Shown: positions 9,097 to 19,597, counted from the first letter of the stretch. The stretch is 64,000 nt of DNA from CAWKEY01 sp963696315 (GCA_963696315.1 CAVOJU010000028.1:15956-79955); one strand, 5' to 3'. Made by a program: numbers and translations. The notes: generated by a model from the sequence alone, not told the origin.

Positions 9097-11229
9097 ATGT
9101 TTACTGATGCCACATCGACACTAAATACCCACGATGCGCCAAGCTCATCGACTGCTATTCAGACCAATGCCTTTGACCTCAATAAAGCCATTAGTAAAGC
9201 GCAGGCGCATTTGTTAAGCCTGCAAGACAAAGAGGGCTATTGGGTATTCGAATTGGAAGCCGACTGCACCATCCCTTCCGAATACATCCTGATGATGCAT
9301 TATCTCGGTGAAATTGATGAGCCGCTGCAAGCGAAAATAGCCAACTACCTGCGCTCTCGTCAGTCAGAAGACGGCAGTTACCCGCTATTTACCGGCGGTA
9401 TCGGCGACCTCAGCTGCAGCGTTAAGGTTTATTACGCCTTAAAAATGGCCGGTGACTGCAATTGATGCGCCGCACATGATCCGCTTGAGAAACTGGATTC
9501 TCGGCCAGGGCGGCGCGGCAAAAGCCAATGTTTTCACGCGCATTGCCTTGGCCATATTTGAACAACTGCCTTGGCGGGGCGTGCCGTATATTCCAGTTGA
9601 AATCATGTTGCTGCCCAAATGGTTTCCTTTCCATCTCGATAAAGTCTCGTATTGGTCAAGAACGGTTATGGTGCCGCTGTTTATCCTGTGCACCTTACAA
9701 GCGACCGCCAAGAACCCCAATAAAGTCAGCGTCCTTGAGCTGTTCGTCACGCATCCAGACGAAGAAAAACATTATTTCCCTGAAAGAACCCTGCTCAATA
9801 AATTCTTTCTGGGTCTGGATAAACTGGGCCGCGTCACCCGGCCATTAATTCCGCAAAAAATGAACGCAAACAGGCGATCGAAAAAGCCAAAAACTGGTTT
9901 ATTGAGCGTTTAAATGGCGAAGATGGCCTAGGCGGGATTTTTCCCGGCCATGATCGCGGCTTACCAAGCCATGCTATTGTTGGGATTTCCAAAGATGACC
10001 AACTCGTCGTGACCGCGCGCAAAGCAATAGATAAGTTATTGGTCATTAATGAGCACGATGCCTACTGCCAGCCTTGCTTGTCACCGGTCTGGGATACCGG
10101 CCTCGCCGCGCTGGCCTTGCAGGAAGCCGATAAAACCGGCAACAGTGCGAGTTTGACACGCGCCTACGATTGGCTCAAATCCAAACAGCTTCTGGATGAA
10201 CCCGGCGACTGGCGCATCTCCAAGCCCGATTTGGCCGGAGGCGGCTGGGCGTTCCAGTTTGAAAATCCGTATTATCCCGATGTCGATGACACCGCCGTCG
10301 TCGCTTTTGCCATGGCGGAATCAAACCTGCCTAATCTTGATGAATCCATCCATAGAGCGACGCGCTGGATCGTCGGCATGCAGTCTAGAAATGGCGGCTA
10401 CGGTGCTTTTGATGTCGACAATACCTATTATTACCTGAATGAGATCCCCTTTGCCGATCATGGCGCTTTATTGGATCCGCCCACGACCGATGTCAGCGCG
10501 CGTTGTGCCATGCTCATGGCGAGAGTCGCCAAGGATCATCAAGAATACCTGCCTGCTTTGGAACGCACGATTGACTATATTCGCAGCGAACAGGAAGCCG
10601 ACGGTTCCTGGTTTGGCCGCTGGGGCACCAATTACATTTACGGCACCTGGTCTGTATTGCTGGGCCTGGAACAAACCAATGTGCCCAAAAATGACCCGAT
10701 GTACACCAAGGCAGCCGCCTGGTTAAAAAGCGTACAACGCGAAGATGGCGGATGGGGCGAAGATAATTACAGCTATCACGATACCAGCTACAGCGGCAGA
10801 TACCGTTTCAGCACTGCCTTTCAAACCGCTTGGGCTGTCTTGGGCCTCATGGCCGCCGGTGAAGCGCGCAGCCCCGAAGTAAAAGCCGGCATTGATTTCA
10901 TCTTGCGCAATCAGCAGGCCAATGGCGTCTGGAATGACAAATGTTTCACCGCCCCCGGCTTCCCACGGGTTTTTTATCTGAAGTATCACGGTTACGACAA
11001 GTTCTTCCCGCTGTGGGCGCTTGCCAGATATCGAAAAGAACTCAGCCGCCGCGTCAGCTCCCAGCCGGCTTACAGTATCCCTGGCGATCGCCATGCCAGT
11101 TCCCAACTGGCTAATGGCATACACACCATCCTGGCGATCGCCACGCCAGTTCCCACGGCTAATGGCATACACACCATCCCTGGCATGACGCCATTCCCCG
11201 GATGGCATACACACCATCCCTGGCGATAA
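9097..11229 (+). pseudogene. shc: squalene-hopene cyclase, broken by several indels
   Basis: Cyclises squalene to hopene in the inner membrane. Family content is continuous but the frame changes. Frame 1 runs from 9097 to about 9458. A likely one-base insertion then moves to frame 2 (IDAPHMIRLRNWILGQGGAA). Near 9860 it returns to frame 1 (KQAIEKAKNWF). Between ~9946 and ~9990 the true reading AMIAAYQAMLLLGF is in another frame, then KDDQLVV resumes. QW repeats (GGWAFQ, DGSWFGRWG, EDGGWGED) and the catalytic DVDDTAVV motif at ~10279 are present. The net shift is zero, so reading errors are possible. The C-terminus is extended by a short repeat array. Confidence 0.9.
11082..11226 (+). repeat. 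tandem short palindromic repeat inside shc C-terminus
   Basis: Units start at 11082, 11132, 11181 and 11221. Each begins with TGGCGATCGCCA or a variant (a perfect 12-bp palindrome in units 1 and 2), continues CGCCAGTTCCCA-CTGGCTAAT and ends GGCATACACACCATCCC. Period is 50, 49 and 40 bp. The array is read in frame and replaces or extends the normal cyclase C-terminus. A matching single copy occurs at 48233-48277 inside another gene, so this is a dispersed element and not a local slippage product. Confidence 0.85.
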
Positions 11230-11232
11230 AAA

Positions 11233-11969
11233 TTGATCACCGGCATTGTTGTTGCTCTCCCTGAAGAACTCGGCACCCTGACATCGAAAAAAATCGATAA
11301 AGGGTGCTGTGCTTTTATATCTGATAAAGTGCTGGTTGCCTATTCAGGTGCGGGCGTCGAAAATGCCAGGGCAGCCGCCGAAAAATTAGTCTCGAAAGGA
11401 ACAACCCATTTGATCAGCTGGGGCTGTGCCGCTGCGCTTAGTGAGTCATTAAAACCAGGCGACCTGACCCTGGCAGATTCATTGATAGATTGCAACCATG
11501 TCAGGTTTAATCTGGATTCTCCCTGGCATAGCTTCACCGCTGCGCATTTAGTGTCATCATCAGTCAGCGTTCATACCGGCAGCCTGGCTGAAAGCATGAC
11601 CCTCGTGTCATCCAGCCTGGAAAAAAGCAACTGCACGCAACAACAGGCGCAATTGCACTGGACATGGAAAGTGTCGCGATAGCCAAAGTGGCCCAGCAAA
11701 CAAACCTGCCCTTTCTTGCCATCAGGGCCATCGTCGACCCGGCCACTATGAATTTGCCCAACGCGGTGACGCACTCCCTAAACGAGCAGGGCGATGTGGC
11801 GTTAACAAAACTCGTGTTATTCCTGTTGACCCATCCGCTTGAGTTACCCGGATTGATCAAGCTCGGAATGTATTTCAACAAGGCAAAAAGTAAATTAAAA
11901 ATAGTTGCCCAACAACTTGATATAATTGCGAGTTTTCGCCTCGCCAGTACCAGCACAAAATCTTCATGA
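11233..11969 (+). pseudogene. hpnG: hopanoid-associated nucleoside phosphorylase, frameshifted
   Basis: HpnG removes adenine from adenosylhopane to give ribosylhopane. The reading begins at TTG 11233 (ITGIVVALPEELGTL), one codon after the shc stop. It has AYSGAGVENARAAAEKL and the purine-phosphorylase-like WGCAAAL segment. The frame is lost in the A-tract near 11620, where one missing A restores KQLHATTGAIALDMESVAIA; that part is in frame 3 and continues to the stop at 11969. The DMES motif of the nucleoside-binding site is in the second part. One base in a homopolymer makes a sequencing error or phase-variable tract possible. Confidence 0.85.
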
Positions 11970-12268
11970 CTCAACAAGAATCATCTATTTTCGACATCTA
12001 TTATGGAGCTGGTGGGGACAAAATGTTCTCCGCTTTCCTTGGACACTGTTATTGATGTCTTTTTTGCTGTGTGGATTGAGCCTGCAATACACAATGAATA
12101 CGCTGGGTATCGATACCAGCCAGAGATGCTGTCGTCGATCTGAATCCCTTACATTTCGCCAGCATGGGCCTATTACTGGCCATTGGCATTACTTTTACAT
12201 TACTTTGCTCTTTAATAGTCCTGCCTGCTTTCAGCACCCTATGGCGCGCCAGCGGCAAACGCATTTAA
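11967..12268 (+). pseudogene. hpnN: hopanoid RND transporter with large internal deletion
   Basis: Only the two ends of a family that normally has ~850-880 residues remain. The N-terminal part reads NVLRFPWTLLLMSFLLCGLS then QYTMNTLGIDT, the first membrane helix. It is joined near 12125 to the C-terminal end AVVDLNPLHFASMGLLLAIG and ITFTLLCSLIVLPAF, the last membrane helices, in another frame. A GCTGTCG stretch at the junction could be the microhomology of the deletion, which removed roughly 2.3 kb. A further one-base shift affects the first ~15 codons. HpnN moves hopanoids to the outer membrane, so that function is lost at this locus. Confidence 0.82.
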
Positions 12269-12284
12269 CTTTCTGAGGTACCTA

Positions 12285-13673
12285 ATGACTTTCAGCATCG
12301 CCGAACTTTTTTCACAGCACAGCACTGATAAATTCGATCTGCACGAACAGTATCTGAATTATCAAATGGTCAGAGTGCTTAAAACTATAGGCTATGACCG
12401 TCATTATAAAAAAGCGGTCGGACAATATCTTTACGACGAGAATGGCACCGAGTATCTGGATTTACTAAGCGGCTTCGGGGTATTTGCCATAGGCCGTAAC
12501 CATCCTACCGTGATCAATGCCTTGCACGAAACCTTGACCCTGGAATTGCCTAATCTGGTGCAACTGGATGTCTCGGTGCTCAGTGGCTTGCTGGCCCAGG
12601 AGATCGTGAAAACCACGCCGGACAACATCGACAAGATGTTCTTCTGCAATTCGGGCACCGAAGCAGTAGAAGCCGCTATCAAGTTTGCCCGCTACACCAC
12701 CAAACGCGAAAAAATCGTGTATTGTGAACACGGCTATCATGGCTTGACCATGGGCTCGTTATCATTGGTGGGTGATGATATTTTCCGTGAAGGCTTTGGC
12801 CCCCTGCTGCCCGGCTGCGTCTCCGTGCCCTTCAATGATCTGGCCGCGCTGGAACAAGCCCTCAGCGGCAAGGATGTCGCCGCCTTTATTGTCGAACCGA
12901 TTCAGGGCAAAGGCGTTAATCTGCCTGATGACAATTACCTGCCTGAAGTGGAGCGCTTGTGCAAGAAGTACGGCACCCTGTTTGTCGCCGATGAAGTGCA
13001 GACAGGGCTGGGGCGGACCGGCAAATTTTGGGCGATTGAGCATTGGAATGTCAAACCGGACATGATCTGCATGGCCAAAGCCCTGTCCGGCGGTTTTGTG
13101 CCGGTCGGCGGGGTCGCCATGACTCATAAAATCATGGATACCGTGTTCAATCGCATGGATAGGGCGGTCGTACATGGCTCCACCTTTTCCAAAAACAACA
13201 TGGCCATGGCGGCGGGCCTGGCGACGCTGCATGTAATGCAAGCAGAAAATCTGGTAGAAAACAGCGCCACCATTGGCAATGGCATAATCAGCAGCCTGAA
13301 CGCCATGAGCGGCAAGTATGAATTCTTAAAAGAAGCCCGCGGAAAAGGCATGATGATTGCGATTGAATTCAAATCACCGAAAAGCCTGTCCTTAAAAGCG
13401 GCCTGGGCAATGCTGGAAGCCGCCAACAAGGGCCTGTTCTGCCAGATGATCACCATTCCTTTATTCAAGGAACACCACATGCTAACGCAAGTGGCCGGCC
13501 ATGGCATGAATGTGGTCAAATTGCTGCCGCCACTCAACCTGACGCCAAAAGACCGCGACCATATTGTCAGCGCCTTCGATAAGGCAATTGCCGACACCCA
13601 TCAAATTCCCGGCTCGATCTGGGATTTGGGTAAGAACCTGGCCAGCCATGCCATGAAAAACAAGAAAAAATAG
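12285..13673 (+). CDS. hpnO: class-III aminotransferase, HpnO type
   Basis: PLP-dependent transaminase of 462 residues. Key features: SGTEAVEAAIKFAR (phosphate binding), DEVQTGLGRTG (cofactor aspartate) and the Schiff-base lysine in MAKALSGGFVP. GAGGT lies 8 bases before ATG 12285. Acetylornithine-type aminotransferases share this architecture. The position right after hpnG and hpnN supports HpnO, which makes the 35-amino group of aminobacteriohopanepolyols. Unlike its upstream neighbours the frame is intact. Confidence 0.85.
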   Translation: MTFSIAELFSQHSTDKFDLHEQYLNYQMVRVLKTIGYDRHYKKAVGQYLYDENGTEYLDLLSGFGVFAIGRNHPTVINALHETLTLELPNLVQLDVSVLSGLLAQEIVKTTPDNIDKMFFCNSGTEAVEAAIKFARYTTKREKIVYCEHGYHGLTMGSLSLVGDDIFREGFGPLLPGCVSVPFNDLAALEQALSGKDVAAFIVEPIQGKGVNLPDDNYLPEVERLCKKYGTLFVADEVQTGLGRTGKFWAIEHWNVKPDMICMAKALSGGFVPVGGVAMTHKIMDTVFNRMDRAVVHGSTFSKNNMAMAAGLATLHVMQAENLVENSATIGNGIISSLNAMSGKYEFLKEARGKGMMIAIEFKSPKSLSLKAAWAMLEAANKGLFCQMITIPLFKEHHMLTQVAGHGMNVVKLLPPLNLTPKDRDHIVSAFDKAIADTHQIPGSIWDLGKNLASHAMKNKKK

Positions 13674-13690
13674 CCTGAAAACACATTGTC

Positions 13691-14047
13691 ATGAAAAATT
13701 TATTACTTCTTAGCGTGTCTCTACTGGCCTTATGTCAAACACCGCTGGCCACGGCCCATGCCGTGGCCACCGAATATTCGCTGAAAAACATCCCCATTCA
13801 GGCGAATCGTGCCGACAAGGTAGAACTGACCTTTAACTCCAAAATTGAACTGGGCTTGTCACAAGTTTTCCTGGTGCGCAAGGGCGACATCCACGAATTA
13901 TTAACCATCCGCAAAGGCAGCAAGCAGGGCCAAATGATCGTGGACATCCCGGCGCTGACGCCCGGTGATTATGCCCTCAAATTCAAAGTCTTCGCCGCTG
14001 ACGGCCATTTAACAGAAGACGTTATTTATTTTGTCGTTGCCCCGTAG
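13691..14047 (+). CDS. CopC-domain periplasmic protein
   Basis: A 118-residue secreted protein with a signal peptide ending near ATAHAVA. The following HAVATEYSLKNIPIQANRAD and the C-terminal GDYALKFKVFAADGHLTED match the CopC/YobA immunoglobulin-like copper-binding fold; the mature N-terminal His and a late His (DGHL) are the expected ligands. It ends 9 bp before a CopD gene, the usual copper-import pair. Copper handling would suit a methanotroph, but that is inference. Confidence 0.88.
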   Translation: MKNLLLLSVSLLALCQTPLATAHAVATEYSLKNIPIQANRADKVELTFNSKIELGLSQVFLVRKGDIHELLTIRKGSKQGQMIVDIPALTPGDYALKFKVFAADGHLTEDVIYFVVAP

Positions 14048-14056
14048 GATTTGACA

Positions 14057-15721
14057 ATGGAAGGCATAGCTGATTTTCTTGATTCACTGATCGGCGGGGC
14101 AGACCTGATTTGCTACTCGCTGGCCATCGGCGGTCTGTTCTGGGGCATTTTTGTGCTCCGGCCATGGCGCAACCCGGACAACTACAACGCCGTGCTGCTG
14201 GGAAGAACCATCCGCCTTCTTTATAAAGGCGCATTCATACTCGCATTCATCCAGCTTTTTAAAATCATCATTAAAATCTGGTTGATGACTGCCATTTTGA
14301 ATAGATGGCCATTTCCAGAATTTGCCGATACCGTGCAATTCACTGGCGGCATCGTGCGCATGCTGTTAACACTGGTTCTGGCCGGTTATTGCTATCAATT
14401 CCTGCGTACCCATCCGTTTTCCAGGCGCCACTGGCTCAGCGCCGGCATCATCGCCTTGCCGATGATTATCTCCGGCGCCTGGCTGGTGCATGCCGCCGGG
14501 CGCTTTGAAAACCGGGCGCTGTTAATGTCATTGACGGTCATCCACCAACTGGCTGCGGCGGCCTGGGTCGGCGGGGTTTTTCAACTGGTTAATGTCTGGC
14601 TGTTACGCGATGGCAAACAAATCCCAAATGAATTATGGCCGCAGCTGCTCAAGCGATTCTCGGTTTTTGGTATCGCCTCCGTCAGCGTAATCCTGGCATC
14701 AGGTCTGCCCATGGCTTTGCAATATATCGACAGCCTGAACGGCTTCATTGGGACCGGCTACGGCAATTTATTAATGGTCAAAATAATTCTGCTGGCACTG
14801 GCCCTGGGTTTTGCCTGGCTCAATCGCGGCGCGGTCATGCAATACGGCCTAACCGGCAACGGCTATCCTCTGCACAACCGGGTGCCCTACTTTATTGAAG
14901 CCGAAACCTTTATCCTGATCACCTTGCTGTTTACCGCCGCCAGCCTGGCATCGCAGCCGCCGGCCATCGATATTCCCGACCTGACGGCAAGCTGGCAGGA
15001 AGTGGTCAACGCCTTTACCCCGCGCATTCCCAGAACCCAGTCGCCAACGCATGAAGCCTTGCTGGCGGGCGAAGCCGGCCGTGTTGCCATTATTGGCCAG
15101 ACGCCCTCCGAAGCGGCAACCGCCTGGTCGGACTACAACCACAATATCGCCGGCATCTTCCTGACGGTGATGAGCTTTCTGGCCATGCTTTCCTACGTCA
15201 AGCAGTTACCCTCCGCATTCTCTGTGCTTGACCGATTTTTATATTTAACCAAATACTGGCCTTTGGGTTTTGTCGGCCTGGGTATTTTCCTGTTTTTCCG
15301 CAGCGATGCCGAAAGCTGGCCTTTAGGCCCGCTAGGCTTCTGGGAAAGCACCTTTAATAACGGCGAAATATTGCAGCATCGCATTGCCACCTTGTTGGTG
15401 TTTGTGCTCGGCATTATGGAATTGCGCGCGCGCATGACTCTCGACCGCAACAGCAAGCTGCCCCTGATGTTTCCCATACTGGCGGCTTTTGGCGGGCTTA
15501 TGCTGCTGACCCATTCGCACGTCGGTTTTCAGGCAAAAAGCGCTTTTCTCATCCAGGTTGGCCACACCTTGATGGGTGTCTTTGCGCTGATTCTGGCCTG
15601 TGGCCGCTGGCTGGAATTAAAACTGGACAGACCCGGCAAGGACATTGCCGGCTTTATTTCGGTGGCTGCCTTGTTTCAGATAGGACTCATCCTGATGTTC
15701 TATCGCGAACCCCTTTATTAA
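14057..15721 (+). CDS. CopD-domain copper transport membrane protein
   Basis: Polytopic inner-membrane protein of 554 residues starting at ATG 14057 (AGGA eight bases upstream; a TTG at 14051 would add two residues). The N-terminal half contains repeated hydrophobic helices with HQLAAAAWVGGVFQL and the conserved CopD domain. The C-terminal part adds more helices, with histidines in THSHVGFQ and QVGHTLMG, which are candidate metal ligands. It is coupled to copC upstream, and its stop abuts the second dxs start (1-bp gap), so the three may be co-transcribed. Confidence 0.85.
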   Translation: MEGIADFLDSLIGGADLICYSLAIGGLFWGIFVLRPWRNPDNYNAVLLGRTIRLLYKGAFILAFIQLFKIIIKIWLMTAILNRWPFPEFADTVQFTGGIVRMLLTLVLAGYCYQFLRTHPFSRRHWLSAGIIALPMIISGAWLVHAAGRFENRALLMSLTVIHQLAAAAWVGGVFQLVNVWLLRDGKQIPNELWPQLLKRFSVFGIASVSVILASGLPMALQYIDSLNGFIGTGYGNLLMVKIILLALALGFAWLNRGAVMQYGLTGNGYPLHNRVPYFIEAETFILITLLFTAASLASQPPAIDIPDLTASWQEVVNAFTPRIPRTQSPTHEALLAGEAGRVAIIGQTPSEAATAWSDYNHNIAGIFLTVMSFLAMLSYVKQLPSAFSVLDRFLYLTKYWPLGFVGLGIFLFFRSDAESWPLGPLGFWESTFNNGEILQHRIATLLVFVLGIMELRARMTLDRNSKLPLMFPILAAFGGLMLLTHSHVGFQAKSAFLIQVGHTLMGVFALILACGRWLELKLDRPGKDIAGFISVAALFQIGLILMFYREPLY

Positions 15722-15722
15722 T

Positions 15723-17564
15723 ATGCATACATTACCCAACTATCCCCTGCTTAAAGACATCCACACGCCTGCCGATGTGCGCAAACTCTCCAGGGATCAG
15801 TTAAAGCCCCTGGCGAAAGAACTGCGCGAGTATTTAACGCATACGGTGAGCCTGTCCGGCGGCCACTTTGCCGCCGGCCTGGGCACGGTGGAGCTGACCG
15901 TGGCGCTGCATTATGTGTTTGATACGCCCTCCGATCAGCTGGTCTGGGATGTCGGTCATCAGGCCTATCCGCACAAGATTCTGACCGGCCGCAAGGAGCG
16001 CATGACCAGCATTCGTTCCCGGGGCGGGGTGTCGGCTTTTCCGTGCCGCGCCGAGAGTGAATACGATGCCTTTGGCGTCGGTCATTCCAGCACCTCGATC
16101 AGCGCCGCCCTGGGCATGGCGATTGCCTCCGGACTGAAGGGCGAACACAAGCAGATGGTGGCGATTATCGGCGATGGCAGTATTACCGGCGGCATGGCTT
16201 TCGAGGCGATGAACCATGCCGGCGCCATTGATGCCAATCTGTTGGTGATCCTGAATGATAATGACATGTCGATTTCGCCGCCGGTCGGCGCCCTGAACAA
16301 TTATCTGACCAAGATTTTATCCAGCAAGCTGTATGCATCGATGCGTGAAGAAAGCCGCAAGGTGCTGAGCAGCATGCCCAGCGTCTGGGAACTGGCGCGC
16401 AAGACCGAAGAGCACATGAAGGGCATGATTGTGCCGGGCACCTTGTTTGAGGAGCTGGGCTTTAATTATATCGGCCCGATCGACGGTCATGATCTGGATA
16501 TGCTGGTGCCGACGCTGGAGAATTTAAAGCAGATCAGCGGCCCGCGCTTTTTGCATATTGTCACCAAGAAAGGCAAGGGCTATCCCCCGGCCGAAAAAGA
16601 CCCGCTTGCCTATCACGGCGTGCCGGCGTTTGATCCGAGCCAGGAGTGTTTGCCCAAATCGGCACCCTCACCGCACCCGACCTATACCGAGGTATTCGGC
16701 AACTGGTTGTGCGATATGGCCGCCCAGGACGAACGCCTGCTCGGCATTACCCCGGCCATGCGCGAAGGTTCCGGGCTGGTGCGGTTTTCCGAGTGTTATC
16801 CGCAGCGTTATTTTGATGTCGCCATTGCCGAACAGCATGCCGTGACCCTGGCCGCAGGGCAAGCCTGCCAGGGCGCCAAACCCGTGGTGGCGATTTATTC
16901 GACGTTCCTGCAGCGCGCCTATGATCAGCTGATTCATGATGTCGCCCTGCAGAATCTGGATGTGCTGTTTGCCCTGGACCGGGCCGGCCTGGTGGGCCCG
17001 GACGGGCCGACCCATGCCGGCAGTTTTGATTACAGCTACCTGCGCTGCATCCCGAACATGCTGATCATGGCGCCGGCCGACGAAAATGAATGCCGGCAGA
17101 TGCTGACCACCGGTTATCTTCATGAGGGCCCGGCCTCGGTGCGCTATCCGCGCGGTAAAGGCCCCGGCATCGCGGTCGAGCAAGCCATGACCACCCTGCC
17201 GCTGGGCAAAGCCGAAGTGCGTCATCACGGCAGCCGCATCGCCATTCTCGCCTTCGGCAGCATGGTGACGCCGGCCCTGGCAGCCGGCAAACAACTGGGC
17301 GCGACCGTGGTCAACATGCGTTTTGTCAAACCGATTGACGAAAGCCTGGTGCTGGAGCTGGCGAAAACCCATGACATCTTCGTGACCGTGGAAGAAAACG
17401 TGCTCGCCGGCGGCGCCGGCAGTGCCGTCACCGGCTTCCTGCAGACGCAAAAAATCCTCATGCCGGTGCTCAGCCTCGGCCTGCCTGACCGCTTTGTCGA
17501 ACAAGGCACGCGCGAAGAACTGCTGTCCCTGTGCGGACTGGATACCCAAGGCATTGTCACGTAG
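15723..17564 (+). CDS. dxs: 1-deoxy-D-xylulose-5-phosphate synthase, copy 2
   Basis: Second DXS, 613 residues, with all ThDP-binding and catalytic segments intact. From 15758 the DNA matches copy 1 (from 1829) with only scattered, nearly all synonymous, differences; the one amino-acid change I saw is Ala to Ser in EELLxLCGL. Its first 12 codons (MHTLPNYPLLKD) are unrelated at DNA level. Near the end a T inserted after GTCACG creates TAG, removing the SIEDFCA tail of copy 1, while matching DNA continues ~18 bases past this stop. Copy 2 is thus slightly truncated but probably active. Confidence 0.95.
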   Translation: MHTLPNYPLLKDIHTPADVRKLSRDQLKPLAKELREYLTHTVSLSGGHFAAGLGTVELTVALHYVFDTPSDQLVWDVGHQAYPHKILTGRKERMTSIRSRGGVSAFPCRAESEYDAFGVGHSSTSISAALGMAIASGLKGEHKQMVAIIGDGSITGGMAFEAMNHAGAIDANLLVILNDNDMSISPPVGALNNYLTKILSSKLYASMREESRKVLSSMPSVWELARKTEEHMKGMIVPGTLFEELGFNYIGPIDGHDLDMLVPTLENLKQISGPRFLHIVTKKGKGYPPAEKDPLAYHGVPAFDPSQECLPKSAPSPHPTYTEVFGNWLCDMAAQDERLLGITPAMREGSGLVRFSECYPQRYFDVAIAEQHAVTLAAGQACQGAKPVVAIYSTFLQRAYDQLIHDVALQNLDVLFALDRAGLVGPDGPTHAGSFDYSYLRCIPNMLIMAPADENECRQMLTTGYLHEGPASVRYPRGKGPGIAVEQAMTTLPLGKAEVRHHGSRIAILAFGSMVTPALAAGKQLGATVVNMRFVKPIDESLVLELAKTHDIFVTVEENVLAGGAGSAVTGFLQTQKILMPVLSLGLPDRFVEQGTREELLSLCGLDTQGIVT

Positions 17565-17655
17565 CATCGAGGACTTTTGCGCCATGTAGCAAGGACCTCT
17601 TGCCCCCTGCCATCCGGTCCAGCAAGGTGCGCGGCTGATTTTTCTAATCAAGCCC

Positions 17656-19597
17656 TTAATGAGCTTTTTTAGACGGATCAAATCGTCCCTGGAATGGGAC
17701 CGCTGATAACGCAGCTGTCACGAAAATTCGGGTAATCTCGTCAATATCACCGGCAATCTCCGGCTTTTGCGTTTTGGCCCGGACTGCAAAATCATTGGCC
17801 CCCTCACCCAAGCGGATAGCCACACCGGCTTTAGCCATTTTTTTGCAAAACTGCCGGTACAATAGAACGGCAGGGTCTTCGGGCTGATGCCGGTATCTAA
17901 ATAAATACATGGACAATATTATTAACGCCAATCCGATTGATGCGGGCAGCCAAAACATGCTCTCAATCAGGCTGTCAATCCCCAAGGCTGATAGCAGCGA
18001 TAGTTGATTTTCACCGCCATAACTGACAATCCAGCGTTGCCACTGATAATCCAGACTGTTCCACAGTTGTACCGCCTGTTTAAATCCGAAGAAATTGTCC
18101 TGTTGATCGATATCGCCTGGCGTAAAACTGAGGGCGCCGGTCTCGATCTGTCGTTGAACATTAATATCAAGCTCAATCCGCTCAGGCATAATGGCCGTGG
18201 TTGGGTCCACCCTGACCCAGCCCCTGCCCTCCAGCCAGACCTCAGCCCAGGCATGGGCGTTGGCCTGCCTGATTTCCAGAAACCGGCCTACCGTATTAAA
18301 CTCCCCGCCCTGATAGCCAGTGACCACGCGCGCCGGAATATCGGCAACCCGCATCAAATAAACAAAGGCCGTCGCATAATGATTGCAAAATCCGCTGCGG
18401 GCTTCAAACAAGAAAGTTTCAATGGGATTTTGCTCCATCAAAGGCGGCTGCAAAGTGTAGGTGAACTGTTGCTGGCGAAAATAAGCCAGCAGCTGCTCAA
18501 TATACCGCTCGGGCTTGCCCTCAAAGCCCTGCAACTGTTTAACCAGATCGACAATTCGCGCGGAGGGCTGCCCAGGCAGCTGGCGGTTGTCGCGGTATTC
18601 GGTTTTGGTAAGGTAGCCGGTATTGTATTGCAGGTAGGAGGTCAACGCATATTCCGCCGCCTCGCCCGGCTTGGTGTGACTAATGAGCTGATAGTTGCCA
18701 TTGCGTTGCAGCGAGGCATCGAAGCGAGCGGGCATATCCAGGGCATACACCCAGTTACGGCTCTGCGGCTCCTGCAACAGCGTGTAGTGATAGGCTTTGC
18801 CGGAAAACTTTACTGTGTCCTGATAATCCACCACATAATCATTGCGCGACAGCCTCCAGACCTTGCCATCGGTATACGAAAAAACCGGGCCGCGCCAGTA
18901 ACGCTGATTCCTGGGCGGCAGCTGGCCGTTAAATTTAACCCGGAACGCCAATTGCGGAGACAGGGCCAGCTCATTAATCGAGCCCGGCTCCAGCGTATCG
19001 CCTAATCCGGACTGTGCCTGGTTCTTGTTAGTCATTACCATCCATGCCGGCGCCTGCACTCTTGGAAACAGGACAAAGAGGATGGCAGCCAGGGGCAGCG
19101 CCTGCATGATAATCGTCGCGGCGGTGCGCAAGGCTGTTGTATTTTTCACCTGTGCGTTGCTGACCGTCACCAATGCCGCCAATAAAATACAGCAAACCAG
19201 TAAACTGTAAGCGGCTATGACAATGCTCTGCTGATACAGAAACTGCGACGCAGCCAAAATAAATGCCAGATAACAGACCAGATACACATCGCGCTGCCTG
19301 TGCAGCTCCATCAATTTAAGACCAGAGGCGACAACAAACACCGAGGTTCCGGCATCCCTGCCCCAAATGCCCTGATGCTGGGCATAGAGCAGAGCGATGG
19401 CAAACAGCGTCAGCAAGGAGATAACCATGCCATTCGGCTGGAAACGTGGCACGCCAAATGGCAAGCCATCGCCAGCACAGCAAAGCGTAAAAAAATGCCG
19501 ATAGCGGCACAGGCAGATGCCCGACATGCGGCAGCGTAATCAAGCCCATGGCGGACAGCAGCCACAACACAGCGCGTGCATCCAGAACAGTTTGCAT
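17656..19597 (-). pseudogene. TgpA-type transglutaminase-like membrane protein, frameshifted near N-terminus
   Basis: Membrane protein with N-terminal helices, a periplasmic transglutaminase-like domain and a C-terminal DUF4129-like tail. The catalytic Cys is in GFCNHYATAFVYLMR, the His in ANAHAWAEVWLEGRGW and the Asp in RVDPTTA. The natural start is ATG 19597 (MQTVLDARAVLWLLSAMGL). Around 19447 the frame must shift from CWRWLAIWR to RFQPNGMVISLLTLF for the helices to connect. Downstream reading to 17656 is clean. TgpA proteins typically sit with DUF58 and MoxR genes, as here. Confidence 0.85.

Noticed and set aside
11082..11226. Possible CRISPR-like repeat in shc
   Set aside because: Units differ in length, have no unique spacers and lie in a coding frame; a single copy occurs elsewhere.
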